Positions 25,238 to 33,844 of a stretch of 64,000 bases of DNA are shown piece by piece. The notes beneath the pieces are model-generated. The model did no database searches. It was not told where the DNA came from and saw only the letters and a program-made list of their open reading frames with translations. Within the stretch, counting starts at the first letter, position 1. Every line of letters begins with the position of its first letter. Source of the DNA: JAMOAW01 sp039908535 (GTDB taxonomy: Bacteria > Pseudomonadota > Magnetococcia > Magnetococcales > JADFZT01); contig JAMOAW010000027.1 of NCBI GenBank assembly GCA_039908535.1, forward strand, positions 1 to 64,000, in the 5' to 3' direction. The translations under genes were made by a program, and so were the position numbers.

Positions 25238-25792
25238 ATGGAAATTCATGGCACCCGATTTGGGACTTTGGAGTTTGATGAAGAAGAGATCATTTTTTTG
25301 GATGACGGACTCCTGGGGTTCCCTCTAAGCAAAAGATATCTGTTGTTCCCTTATGGAGAGGGATCGTCGTTTTTTTGGCTGCAATCGGTAGATGAGCCAG
25401 AGATCGCCTTCATCGTGGTGAATCCATTCGACTTTTTTTCCAATTTGGAGTTTCAGGTCGAAGATGAGGATGCCCTCGCCATTAAATTGGAGAAGGGAGA
25501 GGATGTCGAGGCGTTTAGTTTGGTGACCATCCCAGAAGGTCGGCCAGAAGAGATGCGTACCAATTTGGCAGGTCCCGTGGTGGTGAATATTGCCAATCGG
25601 CGGGGTCGGCAAATTTTGCTGAAAGAGTTCTCTCCTAGGCAACATTTGATTCCAGTGGAGATGCGTAAAAATTATCTTCAGGAGGCTCAGCAAGGACGTG
25701 CAACGCAACGTAACTTGGCCAGAAATCAAGCAAGAATTCAATCAAGCCGAGTGAGACGACACAAACCTGTCCGTATGGCAGCGGTTGGTTAA
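25238..25792 (+). CDS. fliW: Flagellar assembly factor FliW (copy 1)
   Basis: 184 residues from the ATG at 25238, chosen because TGGAGAA precedes it and because the paralogue shares the start MEIHGTRFGTL; a start at 25214 would add eight. FliW binds flagellin and the translational repressor CsrA, so free flagellin frees CsrA to stop flagellin translation. Motifs: GLLGFPLSKRYLLFPY, FFWLQSVDEPEIAFIVVNP, and PEEMRTNLAGPVVVN. The Arg/Gln-rich tail of about 30 residues is unique to this copy. It lies 37 bp upstream of the giant flagellin gene. Confidence 0.94.
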   Translation: MEIHGTRFGTLEFDEEEIIFLDDGLLGFPLSKRYLLFPYGEGSSFFWLQSVDEPEIAFIVVNPFDFFSNLEFQVEDEDALAIKLEKGEDVEAFSLVTIPEGRPEEMRTNLAGPVVVNIANRRGRQILLKEFSPRQHLIPVEMRKNYLQEAQQGRATQRNLARNQARIQSSRVRRHKPVRMAAVG

Positions 25793-25829
25793 CTATCCAA
25801 AACAATAATAATAGGAAGAGGAACGCACC

Positions 25830-28331
25830 ATGTCACTTTTCATTAACACCAATTTGGCCTCGTTGAATGCTCAAAGACATTTATCGGGAACAACGAATAA
25901 GTTAGGTCAGACCTTCGCGCGGCTATCTTCGGGATTGCGTATCAATACAGCTGGAGACGATGCGGCTGGATTGGCCATCAGTAACCGGATGACCGCCCAG
26001 ATTCGTGGTTTGACCACCGCGATTCGCAATGCCAATGATGGTATTTCTGTCTCGCAAGTGGCTGAAGGTGCTCTGGATGAGACCTCTAATATGATACAGC
26101 GGATTCATGAACTCTCGGTCCAGGCGGCCAACGCCACCAATAGTGATGAGGACCGGGCCAGTCTGCAACAGGAGGTGTCGCAACTGCTCTCTGAGATTGA
26201 TCGGGTGGCTCAGGAGACGGAGTTTAATAATTGGCCTATGTTGAATGGTCAGACCAAGCCGCTGGTATTTCAGGTGGGTGCTAAAGAAGATCAGACCATT
26301 TTGGTGCAACTGGCCGATGCTAGGGCCGAAGTTTTGATGACACAGACGGTATTGGCCGATCCTAACAGCCCAGAGAGTGTCAATAATGCCAAAATTAAGG
26401 GGATGACGATCAAGGCCCCAAATCCGGCTCTGCCTGGTTCCAAGTTGTTTAGCTCCGGTGTGGCTTCCGTTATTGCCGCCTATGCCAATGCCAAAATTAA
26501 AGAATCGGCCCCGGCTACTACAAAGGCGGCAGATGTGGCCAAAAGTGGTATTGAAGCTGTGAAGGGCAATCCGGCCTCTTTGGCGGTTGTTGAAAACGCG
26601 GTTTTAGCTGTAAATAGGGGAACTCCCGCTGCAGGGGATCATGCCAGTGCCATTATTAAGGCGGTGGACGGAGCTGGGACAATCGCCAATGTGGTGGATG
26701 TGGCGGTAGCTGCCGTTGCTGGCAACGCTGCAGCGGTTACAGCGGCCGATGCTGGGGTGAGCAATGGGCATGATGCTTCTATTATCGCGGATGCCATTGT
26801 TCAGGCAGATGGGACGATCACGAAAAAGAATGCCAAAATAATTGCCGCTGCTGCTTTGGCTGCGGGTGCCCCTGGTGGAAGTGTGACCAATGCGCGTAAC
26901 GCCGCTACGGGGGCGGCCATTACCAACGACGACTCTAGCATTCGCAGTGATCAAGCGGAAGTGATTGCCGCCGGGGCGTTTGCGGCGGGTCAGAGTTCTT
27001 CTTACGATGAAATTATCACGGCCATTGAAGGCTCTGAGGTGACTTCTGTTGCTGGGGTGGGTGCTAAGGTGACTGCTGCTGGTGTCAATGATCTCCTGAA
27101 AGATGAAGTGACTACCGCCATTATGGCTGGTGTGACGAATGGGGATGACATTGATACTATTGCCGCTGCCGCAGTGGCTAAAGATACTTCGGAAGAACTG
27201 ACCTTAGACGAAGCTCGGTTAATTGCTTTCTTCGTCAAGACTCCTGTTGTGTACAATGCAGTGTTTAAGACTAAAGTCGGCACCGAAGAACGGCTTGATG
27301 TGATTAAGGCCATATATGCAGGGGTGACGCAAGGGGATTCCGTTGATGTGATTGCCACAGCGGCAATGGTTGCTGATTCTGGACATAATTTAACCATAGA
27401 CGATGCCAGGGTGATTGCTGCCGCTGGATTGGCTGAGGCCAAGAGTGGTGACGCGGGCATAGGTGCGAATGGGTCGATCTCTTTGGCTGCCAAGGAGGTT
27501 CCGACGAAGAGCAAGGTGGTCAATGCCATTACCGACTCTGCGGCTGCTGCGGATGTTGTCGAGGATGGGGTGATTGCGGGTGGGGTGAAGGATGTTCCAG
27601 TTGGCAATATTATTGATGTGATCAAATCTTTTCAGTCTGTCATCAATATGGGGGGAGATATTGATAGCATTGCTGAGGCGGCGGTAAAAGCGGATAAGGG
27701 GGGGCATTTAACACTCTCTTTGGCCAAAGTGATAGCGGCGGCTGGGCAGGTGGCTTCTGGTGCCGTGGCTTCGGCGGCCACGACTGCGTCGGCGGCGGCA
27801 GCGGCTAAGGATATGGCCACGGTTCTGGATGCGCGGGATGTTGCCGTGACGTATGCGTCAACGGTTGCGGCCAAGCCGATTCCTGGGGATTTTGTCACGG
27901 TGCCGAGTTGGTTGATCAATACCTCTGGGAGCAACACTTTTCCGCCAACTCCCTATATTGACATCACCGGGAAGACGATTCCCACCGATCCGACCTTACC
28001 GTTTGATCCGCCTACTACGGATGATTCTAATCCTCCGCTTTCTGGGCAGGCGGCGGCGGGACGGATGTTGGATGTGCTGGTGAGAGCGTTGGATCGGGTC
28101 TCTTCGACGCGGGCCGAATTGGGTGCGATTCAAAATCGTTTTGAGTCCAATATTTCCAATCTTTCTAATGTGGTGGAGAATGTTTCGGCGGCACGTTCGC
28201 GGATTATGGATGCCGATGTTGCCGATGAGACAGCCAATTTGACCAAAATGTCGATTATTCAGCAGGCGGCTACGGCGGTTTTAGCTCAGGCCAATCAACA
28301 GCCGCAACTGGCCTTGCAACTGCTGAAATAG
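25830..28331 (+). CDS. Giant flagellin with Ala-rich repeat insertion
   Basis: 833 residues, about three times the other flagellins here. Residues 1-165 (INTNLASLNAQRHLSGTTNK; LSSGLRINTAGDDAAGLAIS) and about 745-833 (ARSRIMDADVADETANLTKM; QANQQPQLALQLLK) are standard D0/D1. Between them is an insertion of roughly 550 residues rich in Ala, Val, Asp and Gly. It contains repeated motifs of the form D-x-D-x-IA-x-AA-V followed by LT-x-D-x-A-(R/K)-(V/L)-IA, at about residues 311, 436, 500 and 606. I do not recognise this as a known D2/D3 domain. Two GGA motifs (AGGAAGAGGAA) lie just before the ATG. It is probably served by the FliW encoded immediately upstream. Confidence 0.93.
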   Translation: MSLFINTNLASLNAQRHLSGTTNKLGQTFARLSSGLRINTAGDDAAGLAISNRMTAQIRGLTTAIRNANDGISVSQVAEGALDETSNMIQRIHELSVQAANATNSDEDRASLQQEVSQLLSEIDRVAQETEFNNWPMLNGQTKPLVFQVGAKEDQTILVQLADARAEVLMTQTVLADPNSPESVNNAKIKGMTIKAPNPALPGSKLFSSGVASVIAAYANAKIKESAPATTKAADVAKSGIEAVKGNPASLAVVENAVLAVNRGTPAAGDHASAIIKAVDGAGTIANVVDVAVAAVAGNAAAVTAADAGVSNGHDASIIADAIVQADGTITKKNAKIIAAAALAAGAPGGSVTNARNAATGAAITNDDSSIRSDQAEVIAAGAFAAGQSSSYDEIITAIEGSEVTSVAGVGAKVTAAGVNDLLKDEVTTAIMAGVTNGDDIDTIAAAAVAKDTSEELTLDEARLIAFFVKTPVVYNAVFKTKVGTEERLDVIKAIYAGVTQGDSVDVIATAAMVADSGHNLTIDDARVIAAAGLAEAKSGDAGIGANGSISLAAKEVPTKSKVVNAITDSAAAADVVEDGVIAGGVKDVPVGNIIDVIKSFQSVINMGGDIDSIAEAAVKADKGGHLTLSLAKVIAAAGQVASGAVASAATTASAAAAAKDMATVLDARDVAVTYASTVAAKPIPGDFVTVPSWLINTSGSNTFPPTPYIDITGKTIPTDPTLPFDPPTTDDSNPPLSGQAAAGRMLDVLVRALDRVSSTRAELGAIQNRFESNISNLSNVVENVSAARSRIMDADVADETANLTKMSIIQQAATAVLAQANQQPQLALQLLK

Positions 28332-28380
28332 AGGGTAAATTTGGTGTAGGAAGAGATTGCATGTAAAGTGGCATAATTTG

Positions 28381-28413
28381 CCGATAAAAGATTTGGAAAT
28401 TTTATCGGTTTTG
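28381..28413 (+). terminator. AT-rich hairpin after giant flagellin
   Basis: A perfect 9-bp stem, CCGATAAAA and TTTTATCGG, around a 10-nt loop and followed by TTTTG, 50 bp after the stop codon. Low GC makes it a weak terminator; it may be an RNA 3'-end structure. Confidence 0.5.
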
Positions 28414-28467
28414 TGAAAGTTCAGATGTGATAGGGGTTATAGGTTGGCATTTTGTGCAGAAAAAGCC

Positions 28468-28506
28468 GGAAAAAGGTTTGTGAGAGGACTCCTCAACCCT
28501 TTTTTC
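28468..28506 (+). terminator. Probable terminator before second fliW
   Basis: An imperfect stem, GGAAAAAGGTTTGTGAG with CTCCTCAACCCTTTTTTC, leaving a T-run at the end. It separates the flgK-to-giant-flagellin series from the second fliW. Confidence 0.55.
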
Positions 28507-28552
28507 AGTATATTAACAAGATAGCCATTGATTGAGTCGAGGAGTAATCAAA

Positions 28553-29209
28553 GTGGCACATTCCATGCAGACTAATAAAGTGCTGGCAGGTAAAGGTGGC
28601 AATCAAATGCGAGAAATTAGAAACGGTGCGATGGATCTGATGCTCCCAGCTTCTGGAGTTGGTCTGGGATTGGGCCTATCCGCGATGTATGCGGAGGGAA
28701 ACAAAAAATTTAAGGATGAAACCATGGAGATTCATGGGACGCGGTTTGGAACGTTGACGTACCAAAAAGAGGATATCATTCAGATGGAAGACGGATTGTT
28801 GGGGTTTCCGTTGAGCAAACGTTATTTGCTTTTTCCATATTCAGAAGAGTCTTCATTTTTTTGGCTTCAGTCTATTGATGAACCAGAAATTGCTTTTATT
28901 GTTGTCAATCCATTTGAGTTTTTCGCCGATTTAGAAATAGTCATAGAAGATCATGACGCGATCGCGATTGAACTGAAAAACCAGGAGGATGTGGAGTTGT
29001 TCAGCCTAGTGATCATCCCGGAGGGCAAACCGGAAGAGATGCGCACCAATTTGGCTGGCCCCGTGGTCGTGAATGCCACGAATCGCAAAGGACGGCAGAT
29101 TTTATTGAAGGATTATTCACCACGCCAACCGTTGATACCAGATAACATGCGGGAGAGTTATCGGAGGGAAAAACTGTTGGTCCCCAATCGTAGAATGGCT
29201 CAAAAGTAA
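28553..29209 (+). CDS. fliW: Flagellar assembly factor FliW (copy 2), possibly N-terminally extended
   Basis: The FliW core (161 residues from ATG 28724, MEIHGTRFGTLTYQKED) is very like copy 1 and shares all its motifs. An in-frame GTG at 28553 is preceded by GAGGAG at ideal spacing and would add 57 residues, including a hydrophobic Gly-rich stretch (LMLPASGVGLGLGLSAMYA) not seen in copy 1. The ATG at 28724 also has AAGGA before it. Both starts may be used, or the extension may be a fused remnant of another gene. The next gene, 97 bp on, is the fourth flagellin. I chose the longer form because its ribosome site is stronger. Confidence 0.85.
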   Translation: MAHSMQTNKVLAGKGGNQMREIRNGAMDLMLPASGVGLGLGLSAMYAEGNKKFKDETMEIHGTRFGTLTYQKEDIIQMEDGLLGFPLSKRYLLFPYSEESSFFWLQSIDEPEIAFIVVNPFEFFADLEIVIEDHDAIAIELKNQEDVELFSLVIIPEGKPEEMRTNLAGPVVVNATNRKGRQILLKDYSPRQPLIPDNMRESYRREKLLVPNRRMAQK

Positions 29210-29306
29210 ACATAAGAGTCAAACATGAAGTGGGAACATGCCCTTAGATGAAAGAAGGGTGTGAGGAAATTCAAAGGATTTTGTCACTAAATAAGAGGAT
29301 CGAACC

Positions 29307-30137
29307 ATGCCGCTTTTTATTAATACCAATGTTGCTTCGTTAAATGCGCAGCGCAATTTGAACAAGTCAACCGGCGAACTGGGCAAAACTTTTGCTCGTT
29401 TGGCCTCTGGTCTTCGGATTAATTCGGCCAAAGACGACGCCGCTGGGATGGCCATTAGTACTCGTATGACTTCGCAGATTCGTGGATTGAGTCAGGCTTC
29501 TAGAAACGCCAATGATGGTATTTCCCTGATTCAGGTTGCGGACGGTGCTCTTGAAGAGACGACCAATGCCTTGCAAAGAATTCGTGAATTGGCGGTTCAG
29601 GCTGCGAATGGTACTTACAACTCTACCGACCGTGCCGATCTGCAAAAAGAGGTTGATCAACTTCTTTTTGAAGTGGATCGGATTTCCACAGACGTAGAGT
29701 TTAACAACAAAAAATTGCTTTTGGGTACGAGTATTCGCAGTGTTGATTTTCAGATAGGCGATAAAGAAAATCAGACGATTGAAATCACGATCACCAGTTG
29801 TGATACGAGGGCTTTGCTTGGATTAACTAGCGCGAATGTGACTATTATCACAGCTTCTGATGCGGGGATGGCCTTGACGCAGTTGACTAAAGCTTTGGAC
29901 AGTGTGACAACAATACGGGCCACCTTGGGTGCGGCGCAGAATCGTTTTGAAGCGGTGATCAATAATCTTTCGAACGTGGTGGAGAATATTTCAGCAGCTC
30001 GTTCGCGGATTGTGGATGCCGATATTGCCGCTGAAACGGCGACATTGACACGCAATGCCATTTTGCAACAGGCTGGAACAGCGGTTTTGGCTCAGGCCAA
30101 TCAGCAGCCACAGTTGGCTTTGCAGTTGCTTGGCTAA
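29307..30137 (+). CDS. Flagellin (paralogue 4)
   Basis: 276 residues with full D0/D1 ends (INTNVASLNAQRNLNKSTGE; RIVDADIAAETATLTRNAIL) and a short centre, so it forms a smooth filament subunit like paralogues 1 and 2 but with a distinct sequence. The leader holds three GGA motifs (GAGGAAA, AAAGGATT, AGAGGATCG) in the 55 bases before the ATG, the last acting as ribosome site. It follows the second fliW by 97 bp. Confidence 0.96.
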   Translation: MPLFINTNVASLNAQRNLNKSTGELGKTFARLASGLRINSAKDDAAGMAISTRMTSQIRGLSQASRNANDGISLIQVADGALEETTNALQRIRELAVQAANGTYNSTDRADLQKEVDQLLFEVDRISTDVEFNNKKLLLGTSIRSVDFQIGDKENQTIEITITSCDTRALLGLTSANVTIITASDAGMALTQLTKALDSVTTIRATLGAAQNRFEAVINNLSNVVENISAARSRIVDADIAAETATLTRNAILQQAGTAVLAQANQQPQLALQLLG

Positions 30138-30458
30138 AAAAAAGCTTATTGAAAAGAGATAAACTGCCGATAAAACTTATAAGAAGTGTGCTTTGTGCCA
30201 AATAGATCAGAAAGTTGATCTTTTAATAGCGAATCTTCTTTAATTGGGGTGGGGTATGCAAGGCTTTGGAACTGGGATCCCTGTTTGGTTCAGGTGGACA
30301 CTTCTGAGGAATTTGGTTTTATATTTGAGTTGACCGGGTTCCTCGGAGTGTGTTACCAATTTAATAAAGCCTGCAAAAGGGTGGTTTTATTCTTATCAAT
30401 AGGTCACTTCATCTATTTTGATGGGTAAGAGCGACAGAATTGGACTAGGAGAAAACAG
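30138..30458 (+). other. Flagellin-fliD intergenic region
   Basis: 321 bp without a gene. A perfect sigma-28 -10 box, GCCGATAA, is at 30166-30173, but the expected -35 position reads TATTGAAA, a poor match. A GG-N10-GC pair near 30248 is a weak sigma-54 candidate. Neither is convincing alone. AGGAG lies just before the fliD start. Confidence 0.4.
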
Positions 30459-31931
30459 ATGCTCGGATCGGTAACTTTTGGTGGATTGGCCAGTGGTTTG
30501 CCCACGGATCTTGTCGATCAGCTTATGTCTGCTCAGCAAACGCGCAAGAAAACGTTGGAGAGAGATCGGGATTATTTTACCAAGCAACTGAGTACTTATG
30601 ATACTTTGGTCTCTAAGCTAAAGAGCTTTCAATCCACCGTTGAGGATTTGCAGTCGGCTTCCAGTTTTTCGCCGCATACAGCCAGTAGTTCCGATACCAC
30701 GCGTATTTCGATCTCCTCTGATAGTACGGCGGTGGAGGGGAATCATTCGGTGGAGGTCCAGAGGTTGGCGACCAATGCGACCTTTGTTGCCGATACCGGG
30801 ACCGCAGCTTTGACCGATACGTTGGGACAGGCGGGTGGTACGTTTGATTTTTCCTATATCGGATCAGGAGGTACTCCTGAAGCCATTTCAGTTGCTTTTA
30901 ACAGTACGGACACGTTGTCTGATTTGGTGAGCAAGATCAATTCTGCCGCATTCACGAGTGGATCCGGGTTTTCAGCCGGGGTGATGTATGATGGCAGCCA
31001 ATATCGTTTGACACTGACGGCCAAGGATGCGGGAGCTGGGGTGCGGGCTGCGGATGGCACAACGACCACCTCGCGGATTAGTGCGGTGAGTTTTTCGGCT
31101 AATGATGCCTTTGCCTCTATAACCCAAACCAGAGCTGGCGTGGATGCCCAGATGAAGGTAGATGGGGTATCTAACATCTACAGCAGCAGCAACTCGGTGA
31201 ATAATGTTTTGACAGGTGTCACCATGTCGTTAGGTCAGGTTAGTTCTGGCGTGGTTCCTGGCGGTGCGGGTGTCGGTGCGGCGACCGGTTCTGACAATCA
31301 ATTAGGTGGTACTGGTACCGATATTATGATCAGTATCAGCAATGACAGCACCACCTTGAAGACGACTCTGGATAGTTTTGTCACCGCTTATAATGATGTG
31401 ATCAATTTTATTTCAGGTCAGAAGGAGCAATATTTTTCTGGGGAGTCACTGACCCGTTCTATCGTTTCTCAGATGCGGAGTGTGATCAACACCCCCACGG
31501 GGGATGGATCGGGAGGGACGTTAACTCCTTATTCGACTTTGGCGGAGATAGGATTGCGAACGGATCAAAAGTTGGGGACCATTAGTTTTGATTCGACTAA
31601 ATTAGATGCCGCGATCAGTAGTAATTTTAAGGCGATCTCCTCTATATTCACCACCACCGATGCCACTGGTAACGATGGCGTTGCCCATCGCATGGCCGAT
31701 CTTTTATCCGGGATTACCGACAGCACCGATGGTTCAGTGACAGCGCGCCAAGATGGTTTGCAAAATCGTATTGACAGTCAGCAGGAGCGTATTGATAAGG
31801 AGACCATTCGTTTGGATGCAGAAAAGGAACGTTTGACCCTTAAATTTGCCACCCTGGAACGATTAATTACGCAAATGAAGGGTTCTTCAGGCTCTTTGGA
31901 ATCTACGCTGTCGAGTTTGAATAGTAAGTGA
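30459..31931 (+). CDS. fliD: Flagellar filament cap protein FliD
   Basis: A 490-residue filament cap that folds and inserts flagellin at the tip. The N-terminus SVTFGGLASGLPTDLVDQLM is the FliD signature. The C-terminal region has LTRSIVSQMRSVI and TLAEIGLRTDQKLGTISFD, and ends in a coiled-coil pair (QERIDKETIRLDAEKERL, then LERLITQMKGS). The centre is Ser/Thr/Gly-rich as expected for exposed domains. It starts the fliD-fliS-fliS-fliT-like series. Confidence 0.95.
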   Translation: MLGSVTFGGLASGLPTDLVDQLMSAQQTRKKTLERDRDYFTKQLSTYDTLVSKLKSFQSTVEDLQSASSFSPHTASSSDTTRISISSDSTAVEGNHSVEVQRLATNATFVADTGTAALTDTLGQAGGTFDFSYIGSGGTPEAISVAFNSTDTLSDLVSKINSAAFTSGSGFSAGVMYDGSQYRLTLTAKDAGAGVRAADGTTTTSRISAVSFSANDAFASITQTRAGVDAQMKVDGVSNIYSSSNSVNNVLTGVTMSLGQVSSGVVPGGAGVGAATGSDNQLGGTGTDIMISISNDSTTLKTTLDSFVTAYNDVINFISGQKEQYFSGESLTRSIVSQMRSVINTPTGDGSGGTLTPYSTLAEIGLRTDQKLGTISFDSTKLDAAISSNFKAISSIFTTTDATGNDGVAHRMADLLSGITDSTDGSVTARQDGLQNRIDSQQERIDKETIRLDAEKERLTLKFATLERLITQMKGSSGSLESTLSSLNSK

Positions 31932-32060
31932 TAGAGTCTGTTGGAATTGGAATGAATTTTGCTTAATTTTTAGTAACGTCTCAAAACGGCTTTTTTTTGA
32001 AACGTGTCATACTTTTGTCGGTTTTTTAATCATAACAAATTAGGATAGCGAGATTTGACC

Positions 32061-32456
32061 ATGATGCAGACGCAGAACTACCCAACCAGCTCTTTTGAAT
32101 ATATTCCGCCGGCCAATGACCCAGACCAAGAGAGCCAATTGGATCTGTTGGTTCGTCTTTATGAGGGGGCCATCGCTTTTCTGAACAAGGCCATCAAGGC
32201 ATGTGAATCTTCCGAAATTGATCAGTTTAAATATTTTATTCAAAGAGGACGCCGTATTATTGAGGAGTTTCAAAATACGCTCGATTTTACAGAAGGTGGT
32301 TTGGTTCCCACACAGTTAAATGATCTTTATGAATATATGCTCGACAGCTTGACACAGGCCACTTTGACTCACGATACCCTTTTTGTAGAACGGGTTAATG
32401 AGCAACTGGAGGTTCTCCTGGATGGCTGGAGAGGCCTTCAGCAACCGAGTCACTAA
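32061..32456 (+). CDS. fliS: Flagellin export chaperone FliS (copy 1)
   Basis: 131 residues from the ATG at 32061. FliS is a small helical chaperone that binds the flagellin C-terminus and prevents early polymerisation. The family pattern is visible in LLVRLYEGAIAFLNKAI and in the paired helices around IIEEFQNTLDF and LYEYMLDSLTQA. It lies 129 bp after fliD and 14 bp before a second fliS of similar length. Confidence 0.9.
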   Translation: MMQTQNYPTSSFEYIPPANDPDQESQLDLLVRLYEGAIAFLNKAIKACESSEIDQFKYFIQRGRRIIEEFQNTLDFTEGGLVPTQLNDLYEYMLDSLTQATLTHDTLFVERVNEQLEVLLDGWRGLQQPSH

Positions 32457-32470
32457 CGGAATCTGCTTAA

Positions 32471-32917
32471 ATGTCCTATGGTTTAAAAAGTTACAAAACC
32501 TCCAAGACCTATACCGCCTCTCGGGAAGATCTTTTAATCCTCTTATATGAGGGGGCGATACGTTTTCTTGAACGGTCCATCAAGGAGAAAGAGAGTGGGA
32601 CCTTAAGCGAACATAAAATGTATTTGCGCAGAGGTCTATGTATTATTGCCGAACTGCAAAGTACATTAGATTTTCAGCAAGGGGGGGATTTGGCCATACA
32701 GTTGTTTGAACTGTATGGATATATGCTGGATCGGTTGACGCAAGCCAATTTGACCCAGGATATGGAGCACATCAGCAGAGTTATTGGGCATTTGAATACC
32801 TTATTGGAAGGGTGGCGTGTCGCTGTAGCCCAGGTCAAAAAGGAAGGAGGTCTACCTGGCACAATGGGAACCGCCTCCGCCAATTCATCCTCTGTTGCAC
32901 GTGTGAGTAGTTTATAG
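32471..32917 (+). CDS. fliS: Flagellin export chaperone FliS (copy 2)
   Basis: 148 residues, similar in layout to the gene before it (LLILLYEGAIRFLERSI; IIAELQSTLDFQQGG; LYGYMLDRLTQANL). It starts SYGLKSYKTSKTYTASREDL, closer to classical FliS, and has an extra Ser/Ala-rich tail of about 25 residues. Two FliS proteins and four flagellins suggest that the chaperones serve different subunits. Its stop overlaps the next start region. Confidence 0.9.
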   Translation: MSYGLKSYKTSKTYTASREDLLILLYEGAIRFLERSIKEKESGTLSEHKMYLRRGLCIIAELQSTLDFQQGGDLAIQLFELYGYMLDRLTQANLTQDMEHISRVIGHLNTLLEGWRVAVAQVKKEGGLPGTMGTASANSSSVARVSSL

Positions 32918-32919
32918 TG

Positions 32920-33258
32920 ATGGATAGTGCTCTCACCCGTTTAGAAAATTTATTGGATCGTTTTCGTGAACCAGAAAAATTGGGTGCTGAGGAGTTAGGC
33001 GTACTCTCCCAGTTATGGTCCGAAGGAGTCGAGTCGGTGGTCCAGGCTGGCAAGACGATTCACCTCCAAGAGGCGCAAAAAGATCAGTATAGGATACGTT
33101 TGCAACAATTGATCGATCAATTGCCAGCCATCGAAACACTGCTAAGTCAGCACAAGTCAGAGGTGGCCCAACGTCTTTATGCGGAAAATCGACGCTTTAA
33201 AGCCTTGGCCAGCAGTTATGGGGGCTCGGGACGAAATTCGATGGGGCGTACGGTGTAA
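32920..33258 (+). CDS. Small helical flagellar protein, FliT-like position
   Basis: 112 residues from the ATG at 32920, two bases after the fliS stop, so co-translation is likely. The sequence is Leu/Gln/Glu-rich and all-helical with no signal peptide. FliT usually sits after fliS and chaperones FliD; size, position and helix content fit, but sequence similarity to FliT is too weak for me to name it. A palindromic cassette follows. Confidence 0.65.
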   Translation: MDSALTRLENLLDRFREPEKLGAEELGVLSQLWSEGVESVVQAGKTIHLQEAQKDQYRIRLQQLIDQLPAIETLLSQHKSEVAQRLYAENRRFKALASSYGGSGRNSMGRTV

Positions 33259-33279
33259 GATATAAATAAAAATAAAAAA

Positions 33280-33458
33280 TTAAGACCTTGGGGGCGGAGA
33301 ACCGCTCCCAACACCCCCTTTTTTTTTTTTATTAAAAAAAAAAAGGGGTCTGGGGGATTGCCCCCAGGGTTTTGCTTTTGCTTTTGACCTCGGTTTTGCT
33401 TCCTTCAAAAAGCAGGGGGATTGGGGGATGCAATCCCCCAAGGTCTTGACTTTGTAAA
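33280..33458. repeat. Palindromic cassette plus core of the GGTACC element
   Basis: Left half: GGGGGCGGAGAACCGCTCCC hairpin and C/T to A/G inverted repeat. Right half: GGGGGATTGCCCCCAGGG, three TTTTGC units, GACCTCGG, AAAAAGCAGGGGGATT and GGGGGATGCAATCCCCCAA, that is, the interior of the mobile element without its GGTACC ends. Its right part forms the last 40 or so codons of hslR. Confidence 0.85.
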
Positions 33459-33844
33459 CAGAGTCGTCTGCGCTCCCGTTTGGTTGGACGCGGACCACCA
33501 GGAATGGGAGCTGTGCCGAGAATAGCAACTATTTGGCGTTTTTTCTCGCTCTCCTCCTGACGCTTTTTTTGACTCTGGGCCGTCTCTTGATATAAAAGGA
33601 TCGCTTCTCGCGCTGGTCCACGTTGTTCGGAAACGCCAGTGACATCCACAATCCATTCTATGGATTCTTTGCCAATCTTTAGTTGATCCCCTATTTTTAG
33701 TGTGTGTCCAGGTTTGACGCGGGCCCCATTTAAATGCACCCGCCCGCCAGTGACAGCTTGGGCGGCCAATGCCCGTGTTTTAAAAAAACGTGCGGCCCAA
33801 AGCCATTTGTCGATTCGAACCGTCATAAAAGAAGGGGGGGTCAT
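33332..33844 (-). CDS. hslR: Heat shock protein 15-like S4 RNA-binding protein with repeat-derived tail
   Basis: 170 residues. The S4 domain is near the N-terminus (VRIDKWLWAARFFKTRALAA; GGRVHLNGARVKPGHTLKIGD), as in HslR, which rescues stalled 50S subunits carrying peptidyl-tRNA. HslR is normally about 133 residues. Here the natural end around RPTKRERRRL is followed by about 43 residues (LGGLHPPIPLLFEGSKTEV and onward) read from the repeat on the other side, so the native stop was lost or replaced. The ATG overlaps the upstream chemoreceptor stop (ATGA), with AAGGCGA as a possible ribosome site. Confidence 0.88.
   Translation of the reverse strand: MTPPSFMTVRIDKWLWAARFFKTRALAAQAVTGGRVHLNGARVKPGHTLKIGDQLKIGKESIEWIVDVTGVSEQRGPAREAILLYQETAQSQKKRQEESEKKRQIVAILGTAPIPGGPRPTKRERRRLCLQSQDLGGLHPPIPLLFEGSKTEVKSKSKTLGAIPQTPFFF

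Noticed and set aside
26604..27937. Minus-strand Ala/Ser/Thr-rich open frames over the giant flagellin
   Set aside because: They mirror the GC-biased Ala/Val codons of the flagellin insertion and lack starts with ribosome sites.
28357..28388. Sigma-28 promoter TAAAGTGG...GCCGATAA before second fliW
   Set aside because: The spacer is too short (8 bp after the -35 octamer instead of 11) and the GCCGATAA is one arm of a perfect hairpin, so a 3'-end structure is more likely.
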